Source of the DNA: Sphingobium lactosutens
GTDB taxonomy: Bacteria > Pseudomonadota > Alphaproteobacteria > Sphingomonadales > Sphingomonadaceae
Reading direction: 5' to 3'
NCBI RefSeq assembly: GCF_013393185.1
Contig: NZ_QJQX01000018.1
Coordinates: forward strand, 62,001 to 126,000
DNA length: 64,000 nt
This document shows, piece after piece, positions 54,017 through 62,724 of this stretch (the first letter of the stretch is position 1; each line of letters begins with the position of its first letter). Both the position numbers and the translations under genes were made by a program. The notes under the pieces were generated by a model. It was not told the DNA's origin. It was given only the letters and a program-made list of their open reading frames with translations, and made no database searches.

Positions 54017-55381
54017 ATGGCCGTCAACCGCCTCTTCATCGCCAATCGCGGCGAAATCGCGCTCCGGATCGTGCGCGCCGCGCAGGGCCTCAACGCCGAA
54101 ACCGTCGTCGGCATATCCGATGCCGACCGGGGCAGCGCCGCCGCCAAGCTGGCCGATCGGGCGCTCGTTCTCGGCCCAGGTCCGGCCGCGAAATCCTATC
54201 TCGACCCGCGCCTTGTCGTCCATGCCGCGAAGGCGGCCGGCTGCGATGCGCTGCATCCGGGCTATGGCTTCCTGTCCGAACGCGCCATCCTGCCGCGTCT
54301 TTGCGCCGAACATGGGATCGCCTTCGTCGGTCCCGAACCCGACATGATCGATGCGCTTGGCGACAAGTTGCAGGCCCGCGCGATGGCGAAAGCCGCCGGC
54401 GTGCCGCTGGTCCCCGGCAGCGAAGAGATCGCCAGCGCCGCCGACGCTAGGCGTGAAGCCGACCGCATCGGCTACCCCGTGCTGCTTAAAGCGTCGGCCG
54501 GCGGTGGCGGGCGCGGCATGGTGATTGCGAACAATGCCGAGGAGGTCGAGGCCGGCTTCCACAAGGCCAGCGCCGAAGCCCTTGCCGCCTTCAACGACGG
54601 CCGCCTGTTCATGGAACGCTTCGTGCCGCAAGCCCGCCATGTCGAGGTTCAGTTGATGGGCGACGGCAGCGGCAAGGTCGTGCATTTCGGCGAACGCGAT
54701 TGCTCGGTCCAGCGCCGTTACCAGAAGCTGGTCGAGGAAGCGCCCTGCACCGCCATGCCCGATCGCGTGCGCAAGCAACTCCACAAAGCCGCAGTCGCGC
54801 TCGCTTCCAGCGTCCAATATCGCAACGCCGGTACGGCGGAATTTCTCTACGATGTCGCCCGCGAGGAAGTCTATTTCATAGAGGTCAACGCCCGCATCCA
54901 GGTCGAGCATCCGGTCAGCGAAATGATCACCGGCTTCGATCTGGTGCAAGAGCAGATACGCATAGCCGGCGGGTCGCCGCTGTCGGCGACGCAGGACAAA
55001 GTCCGCGTCACCGGCCACGCCATCGAATGTCGCATCAATGCGGAGGATGTGGGCAGGGGCTTCATCCCCGTCCCCGGCCGCATCACCGGCTGGCATGTGC
55101 CGCAAGGGGATGGCATTCGCCTCGACAGCCATATGTCGGAGGGGGCGATAATCCCGCCCTTCTACGACAGCATGATCGGCAAGCTGATCGTCCATGGCAG
55201 CGACCGCGCCGACGCGGTGGCGAAGCTGACCGACGCGCTCGACCAGTTCCGGGTGGAGGGCGTACCGACCACCATCGGCCTGCACCGCGCGATCGTGCGC
55301 CATCCCGACTTTATCGAAAACCGCATCCACACACGCTGGCTGGAGCAGGTGCTGCTCGCCGACGGCGCGCCACAGGAGTAA
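54017..55381 (+). CDS. Biotin carboxylase subunit (AccC-like)
   Basis: A 454-residue ATP-grasp enzyme that carboxylates biotin with bicarbonate and ATP. It starts NRLFIANRGEIALRIVRAAQ, and has LHPGYGFLSERA, LLKASAGGGGRGM (Gly-rich ATP loop), ERDCSVQRRYQKLVEEAPC, the metal-binding FIEVNARIQVEHPVSEMITG, and the C-terminal GHAIECRINAED. All standard catalytic blocks are intact. It is five bases after the carrier gene and five before the carboxyltransferase gene, so it belongs to one enzyme complex. Confidence 0.95.
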   Translation: MAVNRLFIANRGEIALRIVRAAQGLNAETVVGISDADRGSAAAKLADRALVLGPGPAAKSYLDPRLVVHAAKAAGCDALHPGYGFLSERAILPRLCAEHGIAFVGPEPDMIDALGDKLQARAMAKAAGVPLVPGSEEIASAADARREADRIGYPVLLKASAGGGGRGMVIANNAEEVEAGFHKASAEALAAFNDGRLFMERFVPQARHVEVQLMGDGSGKVVHFGERDCSVQRRYQKLVEEAPCTAMPDRVRKQLHKAAVALASSVQYRNAGTAEFLYDVAREEVYFIEVNARIQVEHPVSEMITGFDLVQEQIRIAGGSPLSATQDKVRVTGHAIECRINAEDVGRGFIPVPGRITGWHVPQGDGIRLDSHMSEGAIIPPFYDSMIGKLIVHGSDRADAVAKLTDALDQFRVEGVPTTIGLHRAIVRHPDFIENRIHTRWLEQVLLADGAPQE

Positions 55382-55386
55382 CTGGC

Positions 55387-56844
55387 ATGGCCCATATCAC
55401 TTTCCTCGACGAAACGATGCGCGACGGGCAGCAGAGCCTGTGGGGCATGCGGATGCAGGCCGGCATGGCGCTGCCGGTGACGCCTATCATCGACCGGACC
55501 GGCTATAATATCATCAGCCTCGCCGGATCGTCGCTGTTCGAGGTGCTGACCCGCCATTGCCAGGAAGATCCCTGGGCGGGCCTCGACCTGCTGATCGGGT
55601 CCATGCCCAACACGCCGCTGCGGGCGGGGTGCCGCTCCAACGGATCGGTGACGTTCGGCTTCACGCCGGATGTGCTGATGGACCTCTGGGTCGATCGCCT
55701 CTGCGCCCACGGCATCCGCAGTTTCTGGCTCTACGACGTCCTCTTCAACATCGACAAGATGCACCGACTGGCGAAGATCGCCAAGGGCCATGGCTGTCAG
55801 GTGGCCGGGACGATGCTCTTCACCCTCTCGCCGGTGCATGACGACGCCTATTATGCGGACAAGGCGGACAAGCTTTCGGCGTTGCCCGAAGTCGACAGCC
55901 TGCTGCTCTACGACACGGGCGGGGTTCTGGACCGCGACCGTATTTCGACGCTCGTGCCGGCCATCGTGGCGAAATCGCGCGGCAAGCCGATCGAGATGCA
56001 CGCCAACAATATGCTCGGCCAGTCTGCCAAGACCTATATGGACGCGATCGAGTTCGGCGTGACCGTGCTGCACACCGCCGTTCGCCCGATGGCCAATGGT
56101 CCGTCCATCCCCTCGATCGAGATCATGACGAAGAATGTCGAGATGATGGGCCATACCCACAATATCGACACCAGCAAATTGCCGCCCGTCGCCGATCATT
56201 TCGAGCGGGTGGGCAAGGCGGCCGGTTTCCTGGTCAACCAGTTCTTCGAATATGACGTAACCGCGCTCAAGCATCAGATTCCGGGCGGGATGATGGGCAC
56301 GCTGCGCGCGCAACTGGTGCAGCAGAACATGCTCGACAAGCTGCCTGCCGTGCTGGCGGAAGTCGCGCTGGTCCGGCGCGAACTCGGCTATCCCGGCATG
56401 GCGACGCCCTTCGCCCAACTGGTCGGCACGCTCGCAGTGCTGAACATCGTCACCGGCAAGCGCTATTCGGTCGTTCCTGACGAGGTGATCCAATATGCGG
56501 CGGGCTATTATGGCGATCCGGTCGCGCCGATCGACGCTCATGTCATGGATCAGATCATGGCGAAGCCGCGCGCGAAGGAAATCCTCGCCAATCCGCCCGA
56601 ACAGCCGGACCTTGCCGAACTGCGCCGCCGTCATGGCACCGGGGAGGATGATGACGAACTGATCCTGCGCGCGCTGGTCCCGGCATCGGACATCGAGAAG
56701 ATGCGCAAGGCGGGGCCAGTGGCGCGGGATTATCCGACGCTTTCTTCGCCCGAACTGGCGCAGGTGCAGAAGCTGGTGAAGATGGCCAATGCGCCGCTGG
56801 TTCAGATCAGGTCCAGCGCGCTCGACCTTACGCTGCGGCGGTAA
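55387..56844 (+). CDS. Carboxyltransferase subunit, PYC/OadA-like HMGL domain with altered metal site
   Basis: A 485-residue protein. The TIM-barrel start ITFLDETMRDGQQSLWG keeps the Asp and the RDGxQS motif of pyruvate carboxylase and oxaloacetate decarboxylase. SFWLYDVLFNIDKM and GTMLFTLSPVHDDAYY align with OadA. However, the carboxylated-Lys block (IKDMAGLL in relatives) reads LYDTGGVL, with Tyr at about 175, and the His-x-His block reads MHANN, with Asn at about 207, so two of four usual metal ligands seem changed. A C-terminal PYC-type helical region follows. The acceptor is probably not pyruvate; an aryl ketone fits the operon. Alignment was by eye. Confidence 0.88.
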   Translation: MAHITFLDETMRDGQQSLWGMRMQAGMALPVTPIIDRTGYNIISLAGSSLFEVLTRHCQEDPWAGLDLLIGSMPNTPLRAGCRSNGSVTFGFTPDVLMDLWVDRLCAHGIRSFWLYDVLFNIDKMHRLAKIAKGHGCQVAGTMLFTLSPVHDDAYYADKADKLSALPEVDSLLLYDTGGVLDRDRISTLVPAIVAKSRGKPIEMHANNMLGQSAKTYMDAIEFGVTVLHTAVRPMANGPSIPSIEIMTKNVEMMGHTHNIDTSKLPPVADHFERVGKAAGFLVNQFFEYDVTALKHQIPGGMMGTLRAQLVQQNMLDKLPAVLAEVALVRRELGYPGMATPFAQLVGTLAVLNIVTGKRYSVVPDEVIQYAAGYYGDPVAPIDAHVMDQIMAKPRAKEILANPPEQPDLAELRRRHGTGEDDDELILRALVPASDIEKMRKAGPVARDYPTLSSPELAQVQKLVKMANAPLVQIRSSALDLTLRR

Positions 56845-56855
56845 TTTTCATGTCA

Positions 56856-56948
56856 CCCTCACCCTTCCGGCGCTTCGCGCCTCCCTTCCCTCTCCCGGCG
56901 GGAGAGGGAAGGGGCCCGCCCGGCGCAGCCGGGTGGGAAGGGTGAGGG
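56856..56948. repeat. Compound palindromic intergenic element
   Basis: Outer arms CCCTCACCCTTCC (56856-56868) and GGAAGGGTGAGGG (56936-56948) are perfectly complementary. Inside, CCCTTCCCTCTCCC and GGGAGAGGGAAGGG (56883-56913) form a 14-bp stem around the loop GGC. It lies in the only sizeable gap of the carboxylase operon, and may be a dispersed REP/MITE-like element or an mRNA-stability hairpin. Confidence 0.85.
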
Positions 56949-56974
56949 CGAATAGCGCCAAGGAAAACCACCTC

Positions 56975-58525
56975 ATGCGAATGATCGACTATTTCGATCG
57001 CGGCCTGCGCATCGCCCATGATCGCCCCTGCATGATCGAGGGCGACACGCGGAAAAGCTATGCCGAGGTCGCGACCCGCGTGAACGCCATCGCGGCGCTG
57101 CTGATCGCGGACGGCTTCGCGCCCGGCGCCCATGCTGCCGTGCTGAGCGGCAACGCAATGGTCGCGTTCGAGGCGGTGCTGGGCATCCTGCGCGCAGACG
57201 GCGTCTGGGCGATGGCCAACAACCGCGCCAGCACGGGCGAGAACGCCTATCTGTTCGACCTGCTCGATATCGACACGCTGTTCATCCATTCCGACGTGGC
57301 GGACCGGATCGCGACCTTCCGCAACGAATGCCCCAATATCCGCCGCTATATCGCGCTGGATCGTCCCTTCGCGGAGGCGGATTTCTACCTTGAAGACCGG
57401 ATCGACCCTGACGCCCCGCCAGTTCCGCAACGCCGCACCGGCGGCGCGCAGGAACTGGGCTTCCTCGCCAATACCGGCGGCACGACGGGGCGATCCAAGG
57501 GCGTGATGCTGACCAACGGCAACTGGCAGGCGCTCGTGTCCAGCCTGGTCGCGTCCATGCCGATGACCACACCGCCGGTGAACATGGTGGCTGCGCCCAT
57601 GACCCATGCGGCCGGCCCGCTCGCGCTTGCCAGCATGGCGCTGGGCGGCACGGTCGTCATCCTGCCCAAATTCGAACCCGGCCCGGTGATCGAGGCGATC
57701 GAGCAGCATCGCGTCACCTATATGTTCCTGCCGCCCACGGCGATCTACATGCTGCTCTCGCACCCCGGCGTGGCGCAGGCCGATTTTTCCAGCCTGCAAT
57801 ATATCAGCTATGCCGGCGCGCCCATGTCGCTCGATCGCCTCAAGGAAGCGATCAATGTGTTCGGCCCGGTCATGAACGCCAGCTTCGGCCAGACCGAAGC
57901 GCCCATGTGCGTCACCGCAATGCCGCCGCACGAACATCTGAACGCGGCCGGCGATCTCGCCCATCCGGGCAGTTGCGGCCGGCCGAACCTGCTCTCCATC
58001 GTCGAGATCATGGATAATGACGGCCATATCCTGCCGCCGGGCGAGCGGGGCGAAATCGTCGTGCGCGGGCCGCTGGTGATGGCGGGTTATTATAAAAATC
58101 CGCAGGCGACCGCCGAAGTCTCCACCTATGGCTGGCACCATACCGGCGACATCGGCCTGCGCGACGCGGATGGCTGGTTCTATGTGGTGGATCGCAAGAA
58201 GGACATGATCATTTCCGGCGGCTTCAACGTCTATCCGGCGGAGGTGGAAAAGGCGCTGCTCGCCCACGACGCGGTGCAGGATTGCGCGGTCGTCGGCATT
58301 CCTGATGAGAAATGGGGGGAGGCGGTGATCGCTTTCGTCGAACCCCGCCCCGGCCAAGAGCCGCAGGAAGCGGCGCTGATCGCCTTCGCCCGCGAAGCGC
58401 TCGGCGCGGTCAAGACGCCCAAGCGGATCGAGATCGTCGGCCAGTTGCCACGCACCAACGCCGGCAAGGTTTCCCGCGCGGAACTGCGCAAACCCTATTG
58501 GGAAGAGGCGGGGAGGAAAATCTGA
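56975..58525 (+). CDS. AMP-forming acyl/aroyl-CoA ligase
   Basis: A 516-residue ANL-superfamily enzyme. Core motifs are LANTGGTTGRSKGVMLTNGN (P-loop), YISYAGAPMS, NASFGQTEAPM, GWHHTGDIGLRDADGWFYVVDRKKDMIISGGFNVYPAEVEKAL (hinge Asp and CoA site), and the C-terminal catalytic Lys in RTNAGKVSR. ATG at 56975 is chosen as a plausible start after an AAGGAA site; the upstream frame crosses the palindromic element. The thiolase gene overlaps its stop. It could activate the beta-keto acid formed by the carboxylase to its CoA thioester for cleavage. Confidence 0.92.
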   Translation: MRMIDYFDRGLRIAHDRPCMIEGDTRKSYAEVATRVNAIAALLIADGFAPGAHAAVLSGNAMVAFEAVLGILRADGVWAMANNRASTGENAYLFDLLDIDTLFIHSDVADRIATFRNECPNIRRYIALDRPFAEADFYLEDRIDPDAPPVPQRRTGGAQELGFLANTGGTTGRSKGVMLTNGNWQALVSSLVASMPMTTPPVNMVAAPMTHAAGPLALASMALGGTVVILPKFEPGPVIEAIEQHRVTYMFLPPTAIYMLLSHPGVAQADFSSLQYISYAGAPMSLDRLKEAINVFGPVMNASFGQTEAPMCVTAMPPHEHLNAAGDLAHPGSCGRPNLLSIVEIMDNDGHILPPGERGEIVVRGPLVMAGYYKNPQATAEVSTYGWHHTGDIGLRDADGWFYVVDRKKDMIISGGFNVYPAEVEKALLAHDAVQDCAVVGIPDEKWGEAVIAFVEPRPGQEPQEAALIAFAREALGAVKTPKRIEIVGQLPRTNAGKVSRAELRKPYWEEAGRKI

Positions 58526-59751
58526 TGCGCGACGTCCATATCATCGGCGTCGGCATGACGCCCTTCGGCCGTCATATTGATCGCACCCATACGGACTTGG
58601 CCCAACAGGCCGTCAGCGAGGCGCTGGCCGACGCCCACGCGAAGTCCAGCGATCTTGGCATGGCGATCTACAGCAACGTCATTCAGGGCTTCTTCGCTGG
58701 CGAAATGTCGATCCCCGGCGAATATGCACTGCGTCCGCTCGGCATACAGGGCGTCCGCGTGCTGCATGTGGAGGCTGCCTGCGCCAGCGCGACGATCGGC
58801 CTGCATGTCGCGGCCGACTATATCCGCGCGGGCCTGACCGATGTGGCGCTGATCGTGGGCGTGGAAAAGCTCTACAGCGCCGATCGCGAAAAGCGCTTCG
58901 CCGTGTTCCAGCAACCGCTCGATGCGGCGGAGGCCCAGCGTTATATCGACGCGACGCAGGGCATGCTGGCTCCCGCACCCGAAGGGCTGGACGGTCCCGG
59001 TCCCAATATCATGATGGACGCCTATGCCGCGCAGGCCCGGCTCTACATGGCGACCTATGGCGCGACCCAGCGGCAGATTGCGGCCGTCTCCGCCAAGAAC
59101 CACATCCATTCGCATTTCAACCCGCTCTCCCAATATCGCAACGCCATGAGCATCGAGGAAGTGCTCGCCGCGCCCAATGTCAGCTGGCCGCTGACGGTGC
59201 CAATGTGCGCCCCGATCAGCGACGGTGCGGCGGCGGCGATATTGTGCGCCGGCGCCCTGCTCGGCCGCTTCCCGCAGGCGCGGCCGGTGCGCGTGCTGGC
59301 GACGGAATCGCAGAGCGGCAGCGACCGGGCGCCAGACGATTATGCCCGTCACGTCACCCGCATCGTGTCGGCCCGCGCCTATGAAAAGGCCGGCGTCGGC
59401 CCGCAGGACGTGCATGTCGCCGAAGTCCATGACGCAAGCTCCTCCGGCGAAATCGTGCAGGTGGAGGCGCTTGGCCTCTGCGCGCCGGGGCAGGCGGGGC
59501 ATGATGCGGAGGCTGGCGTCACGGCGCTGGGCGGGCGCATCCCGACCAATGTGTCGGGCGGTCTGGTGTCGAAAGGTCATCCGCTGGGCGCGACGGGACT
59601 CGGGCAGATCCACGAACTGGTCACGCAGTTGCGCGGTGCCGCCGGAAAGCGCCAAGTGGAGGGCGCGCGTATTGGGCTGGCGGAGAATAGCGGCGGCTTT
59701 TACGGGGTGGAGGATGGGCTGAGCGCGGTGACGATCCTCGCGGCGCCATAA
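58525..59751 (+). CDS. SCP2-type thiolase / acetyl-CoA acyltransferase
   Basis: A 408-residue thiolase-fold protein starting MRDVHIIGVGMTPFGRH. The nucleophile Cys is at about residue 86 in VEAACASATIGLHVA; later motifs are VPMCAPISDGAAAAILC, AEVHDASSSGEIVQVEALGL and GGLVSKGHPLGATGLGQIHEL with the catalytic His. These are signs of the lipid-transfer-type (SCP2) thiolase group. Its ATG shares one base with the ligase stop. A CoA ligase plus thiolase after a carboxylase would split aroylacetyl-CoA into aroyl-CoA and acetyl-CoA (inference). Confidence 0.92.
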   Translation: MRDVHIIGVGMTPFGRHIDRTHTDLAQQAVSEALADAHAKSSDLGMAIYSNVIQGFFAGEMSIPGEYALRPLGIQGVRVLHVEAACASATIGLHVAADYIRAGLTDVALIVGVEKLYSADREKRFAVFQQPLDAAEAQRYIDATQGMLAPAPEGLDGPGPNIMMDAYAAQARLYMATYGATQRQIAAVSAKNHIHSHFNPLSQYRNAMSIEEVLAAPNVSWPLTVPMCAPISDGAAAAILCAGALLGRFPQARPVRVLATESQSGSDRAPDDYARHVTRIVSARAYEKAGVGPQDVHVAEVHDASSSGEIVQVEALGLCAPGQAGHDAEAGVTALGGRIPTNVSGGLVSKGHPLGATGLGQIHELVTQLRGAAGKRQVEGARIGLAENSGGFYGVEDGLSAVTILAAP

Positions 59752-59764
59752 CCAACATGGAGGA

Positions 59765-60427
59765 CTACCCTACGTCGAAAGCCTCATCCGGCAGCGTATC
59801 GACCATCGCGCGCGTCTGCGCGAAAAGTGCTGCGACCGCCGCTTCCGCCTCTTCGACATTCCCCGCATTCACCGTCTGCGCGATCAGTCGATAGCCGTCC
59901 GTATGCGAATCCTGCTGCGCGCGGGTCTGGTAGGGGCGGATCTGCGCGCGGAACAGGTCCGCCCGGCGCAACGGCGTCACCCGCGGCAATTCCTGATTGC
60001 CCGCCACTTCGAACAGGCAGTCGTAAAAAGCCTGCCGCGCGGCGATATAGCTGCGATGATCACCATCCTCGCCATGGCGTCGGGCCGCTTCCAGTGCGGC
60101 GTCCATCAGGCCGCGATTGGCATGGCCTGACGCAGCGCCCAGCCGGGCGGCCAGCCGCACCAGCTGCTCCAGTACCTCCAGCAGATCGCGCACCTCGCGC
60201 CGGCTGAGCCGGTTGATATGCGCGCCGCGATAGCGATGGATCGCAACAATGCCGTCACCCGACAGGTGGCGCAGCGCTTCACGCAGCGAAGATCGGCTGA
60301 TCCCCAGCCGCAGCGTCAGTTCCGCCTCGACCAGATGCTGTCCCGGAACGAACTGGCCGGTGCGGATGCCTGATCGGATGGCGTCCGCGACCTTTTCGGT
60401 GGTGCCGATCGTGGTGGGCGCGTTCAT
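59765..60427 (-). CDS. GntR-family regulator, FCD subgroup
   Basis: A 220-residue regulator. The winged helix reads KVADAIRSGIRTGQFVPGQHLVEAELTLRLGISRSSLREALRHLSGDGIVAIHRYRGAHINRL; the FCD domain follows with YIAARQAFYDCLFEVAGNQELPRV. It overlaps surE by four bases (ATGA) and converges with the thiolase gene, whose stop is 13 bases away. It probably controls surE-gntR and the two plus-strand operons, and would respond to a pathway intermediate (inference). Confidence 0.92.
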   Translation of the reverse strand: MNAPTTIGTTEKVADAIRSGIRTGQFVPGQHLVEAELTLRLGISRSSLREALRHLSGDGIVAIHRYRGAHINRLSRREVRDLLEVLEQLVRLAARLGAASGHANRGLMDAALEAARRHGEDGDHRSYIAARQAFYDCLFEVAGNQELPRVTPLRRADLFRAQIRPYQTRAQQDSHTDGYRLIAQTVNAGNVEEAEAAVAALFAQTRAMVDTLPDEAFDVG

Positions 60428-61215
60428 GCCTGCACCGGTTCCGTCTCGAACAGCGTGCGGAATCCGGGCAACTGGTCGTGCGCCGTCATGTCGAGCTGCA
60501 TCGGGGTGATCGACACGGCATTGTCGCGCGCCGCAGCCAGATCATTCCCCTCGGCGGCGCCGCCATCCGGAAAGGCGATCTTGATCCAGTAATAGGGTAC
60601 ATGCCGCTCGTCGATGCGCCCCATCGGCTTGAAGGAGCCAGGCGGCCGCATCCCTTGCGTCGTCACCCGCACGCCGCTCACCTCGTCCAGCGGGCAATGC
60701 GGAAAATTCACGTTGACGAAGCTGCCCTGCTTCCATTCCAGATCGAGCAGCCTGGGCAATATCTGCGCGGTATAATGACGCGCCGTGTCCCAATGGACGG
60801 GCGTCTGGTACGTCCAGATCTGGCTGAGCGCGATCGACGGAATGCCCAGCATCGCCCCTTCGATCGCTGCCGACGCCGTGCCGGAATAAGTGATATCCTC
60901 CGCCAGGTTCGGCCCACGATTGATGCCCGACAGCAGCAGGTCGGGTTTGCGGTCGCCCAGCAGTTCATAGACGCCCAGCAGCGCGCAGTCGGTCGGCGTG
61001 CCCTTGACCGCGAAATGTCGCTCGTCGCGTTGCTTGACCCGGATCGGGTAGGACAGGGACAGGCTATGGCCTGCGCCCGACCGTTCCTCGTCCGGCGCAA
61101 CGACCCACACATCGTCGGTAAACTGACGCACCACCTCTTCCAGTAGCAGGATGCCGGGCGCGTCTATGCCGTCGTCATTGACGATCAATACGCGCGGGTT
61201 GGGCTTGGCGGTCAC
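60424..61215 (-). CDS. surE: SurE-family phosphatase
   Basis: A 263-residue metal-dependent phosphatase. It has VLIVNDDGIDAPGI (the Asp-Asp metal pair), APDEERSGAGHSLSL, GTPTDCALLG, DLLLSGINRGPNLAEDITYSGTASAAIEGAMLGIPSIALSQ and FVNVNFPHCP, all SurE hallmarks. Housekeeping SurE usually sits with pcm, nlpD or serS; this copy is divergent from a dikinase operon and coupled to a GntR gene. It is a good candidate for the step that removes a phosphate from the pathway intermediate, the job done by AcvF or HpeD elsewhere (inference). Confidence 0.94.
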   Translation of the reverse strand: MTAKPNPRVLIVNDDGIDAPGILLLEEVVRQFTDDVWVVAPDEERSGAGHSLSLSYPIRVKQRDERHFAVKGTPTDCALLGVYELLGDRKPDLLLSGINRGPNLAEDITYSGTASAAIEGAMLGIPSIALSQIWTYQTPVHWDTARHYTAQILPRLLDLEWKQGSFVNVNFPHCPLDEVSGVRVTTQGMRPPGSFKPMGRIDERHVPYYWIKIAFPDGGAAEGNDLAAARDNAVSITPMQLDMTAHDQLPGFRTLFETEPVQA

Positions 61216-61296
61216 GCATTCTCTCCCGGATCATGGTCTTTGGCCGACACGCTAGATGAGTCGGAGTTTGTCGTCAATATCGTCCGACGATTTCAT

Positions 61297-61314
61297 CTGT
61301 CAGATACTTGACAG
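61297..61314. promoter_or_regulatory. Putative GntR operator between surE and the dikinase operon
   Basis: CTGTCA-GATACT-TGACAG, perfect six-base arms around six bases, lies in the 159-base divergent region. TTGACA (61308-61313) inside it can serve as a -35 for the plus operon, so bound repressor would block it. The TGTCAGA half recurs at 51860-51866. Confidence 0.55.
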
Positions 61315-61374
61315 CACGGCCGCGACCCGGCACATCGATGGGGAGAGCGCAGACTCACAAGACAGGAGAGATGC

Positions 61375-62118
61375 ATGGGGTTGCCCATCGACAATGCGCA
61401 CAAGGGGCGCCCGCCGGCTTCGCCGCTGGTGGAGGCGACGCTGAGCCTTGTGCAGGAAAGGTTGCACGACCGCTTCGCGCAATCGGGACAGGATTGGGAC
61501 GCTTTTCGCGCAAGCAGCACGGCCCTGACCAAAGCGGATATGGTCGAAGTCGAACGGCGGCTGCTCGCCACCGGCCATCGCTTCGACTGGTCGGCCGGGA
61601 TTTCCGTCGCGGAACGACCGGATATCTACAAGTCGCGCGGTGACGGCGATCAGGTGGATGAAAGCTTCTCTCACCCCGACGCGCCGCAGGGCGAACCCGA
61701 CGCATCGGGCCGCGCGCTAGCCGGCGTGGGCGACAATGTCGTGCGCCACGATGCCGACATCACCGGCATCGCCCGCTTCATCCGCACCAATGAGCGGGTG
61801 CTGGACTATCTGACCAACGGCGTTCCGCCCGGCATCATCGCGGTGATCGACGATAGCGGCGGCACGCTGACCGCGCCGATTATCGAACAATTCAGCGGGG
61901 TCATCTGCGCGGGCGGCACGGTCCGCTCGCATCTCGGCATCCTGACCCGCGAATATAATATTCCCTGCCTTATGAACGCGAAGATCGCCGGCATCGCCGA
62001 TGGCGACACGGTCACGATCGAAGCGACAGCGGCCGCCAAGACCACCGAGGATTATCAGCAGGGGGTGGAGCGCGTCGGCCGCGTCTGGCGCCTCGCCAAA
62101 GAGGAGGCAACGGCATGA
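61375..62118 (+). CDS. PEP-utilising-enzyme mobile (phosphohistidine) domain protein
   Basis: A 247-residue protein starting at ATG 61375 after AGGAGAG. The C-terminal half is the swivelling phosphohistidine domain: GVICAGGTVRSHLGILTREYNIPCLMNA, with the His at about 186 matching GGxTSHxAIxARExGIP of PEP synthase, PPDK and phenylphosphate synthase. The N-terminal half (LVEATLSLVQERLHDRFAQSG) is not recognised. It has no ATP-grasp domain, so the neighbouring PPDK-like protein presumably charges it. It overlaps the next gene by four bases. Confidence 0.85.
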   Translation: MGLPIDNAHKGRPPASPLVEATLSLVQERLHDRFAQSGQDWDAFRASSTALTKADMVEVERRLLATGHRFDWSAGISVAERPDIYKSRGDGDQVDESFSHPDAPQGEPDASGRALAGVGDNVVRHDADITGIARFIRTNERVLDYLTNGVPPGIIAVIDDSGGTLTAPIIEQFSGVICAGGTVRSHLGILTREYNIPCLMNAKIAGIADGDTVTIEATAAAKTTEDYQQGVERVGRVWRLAKEEATA

Positions 62119-62720
62119 TTGATGACCGCGATCTCGTCTTCCACGGCGTCGCCATCAAGCGCCATGCCGGTGCCGCCGCCATCGCTGCGCTGGTCGGCCT
62201 GCCCGAACCGCGCGTGTCGACGCTCCTTGCCGACGCGGTCGCGACCGGCCGGGTGGTGGATACGGGTGAAGCCTTCATCCTCGCGCCGCTGACCCGCGTG
62301 GCGCTGGAGGCACGCTATGGCCTGCACTTCACGCCGCTGCGGCAGGACAAGGCGTTCGAAGCCGCCTATCTCGCCTTCGAACGGGTGAACAAGACCTTGA
62401 AACAGGTCATCACCGATTGGCAGACGATCAGCATCGGCGGCAACAAGGTCGCCAACGACCATAGCGACCGCGCCCATGACGAAGCGGTGATCGACCGTTT
62501 GGGCGACGTGCATGAACAGGTAGAGCCGATATTGAAGCAACTCGCCGCCCGCTGGCCGCGCTTGCAATTCTACGCCGGCAAGCTGCTCGCCGCGCTCGAA
62601 GCCGCCGAGGATGGCGACCATGCGTGGGTCAGCGACATCCGCCGCGACAGCTATCACACCATCTGGTTCGAACTGCACGAGGATCTGCTCCGCATCATGG
62701 GCCGGGTCCGGGAGGAATAA
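62115..62720 (+). CDS. Helical accessory protein of dikinase operon
   Basis: A 201-residue soluble protein. The first 75 residues look like a winged-helix-type domain (VAIKRHAGAAAIAALVGLPEPRVSTLLADAVATGRVVDTGEAFILAPLTRVAL). The rest is a helical bundle with AAYLAFERVNKTLKQVITDWQTI, a pattern that I recall from the C-terminal parts of some large PPDK-like proteins. Here it is a separate gene overlapping the upstream one (ATGA) and five bases from the dikinase. It is probably a structural or substrate-binding subunit of the kinase; DNA binding is less likely. Confidence 0.75.
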   Translation: MIDDRDLVFHGVAIKRHAGAAAIAALVGLPEPRVSTLLADAVATGRVVDTGEAFILAPLTRVALEARYGLHFTPLRQDKAFEAAYLAFERVNKTLKQVITDWQTISIGGNKVANDHSDRAHDEAVIDRLGDVHEQVEPILKQLAARWPRLQFYAGKLLAALEAAEDGDHAWVSDIRRDSYHTIWFELHEDLLRIMGRVREE

Positions 62721-62724
62721 TCTG

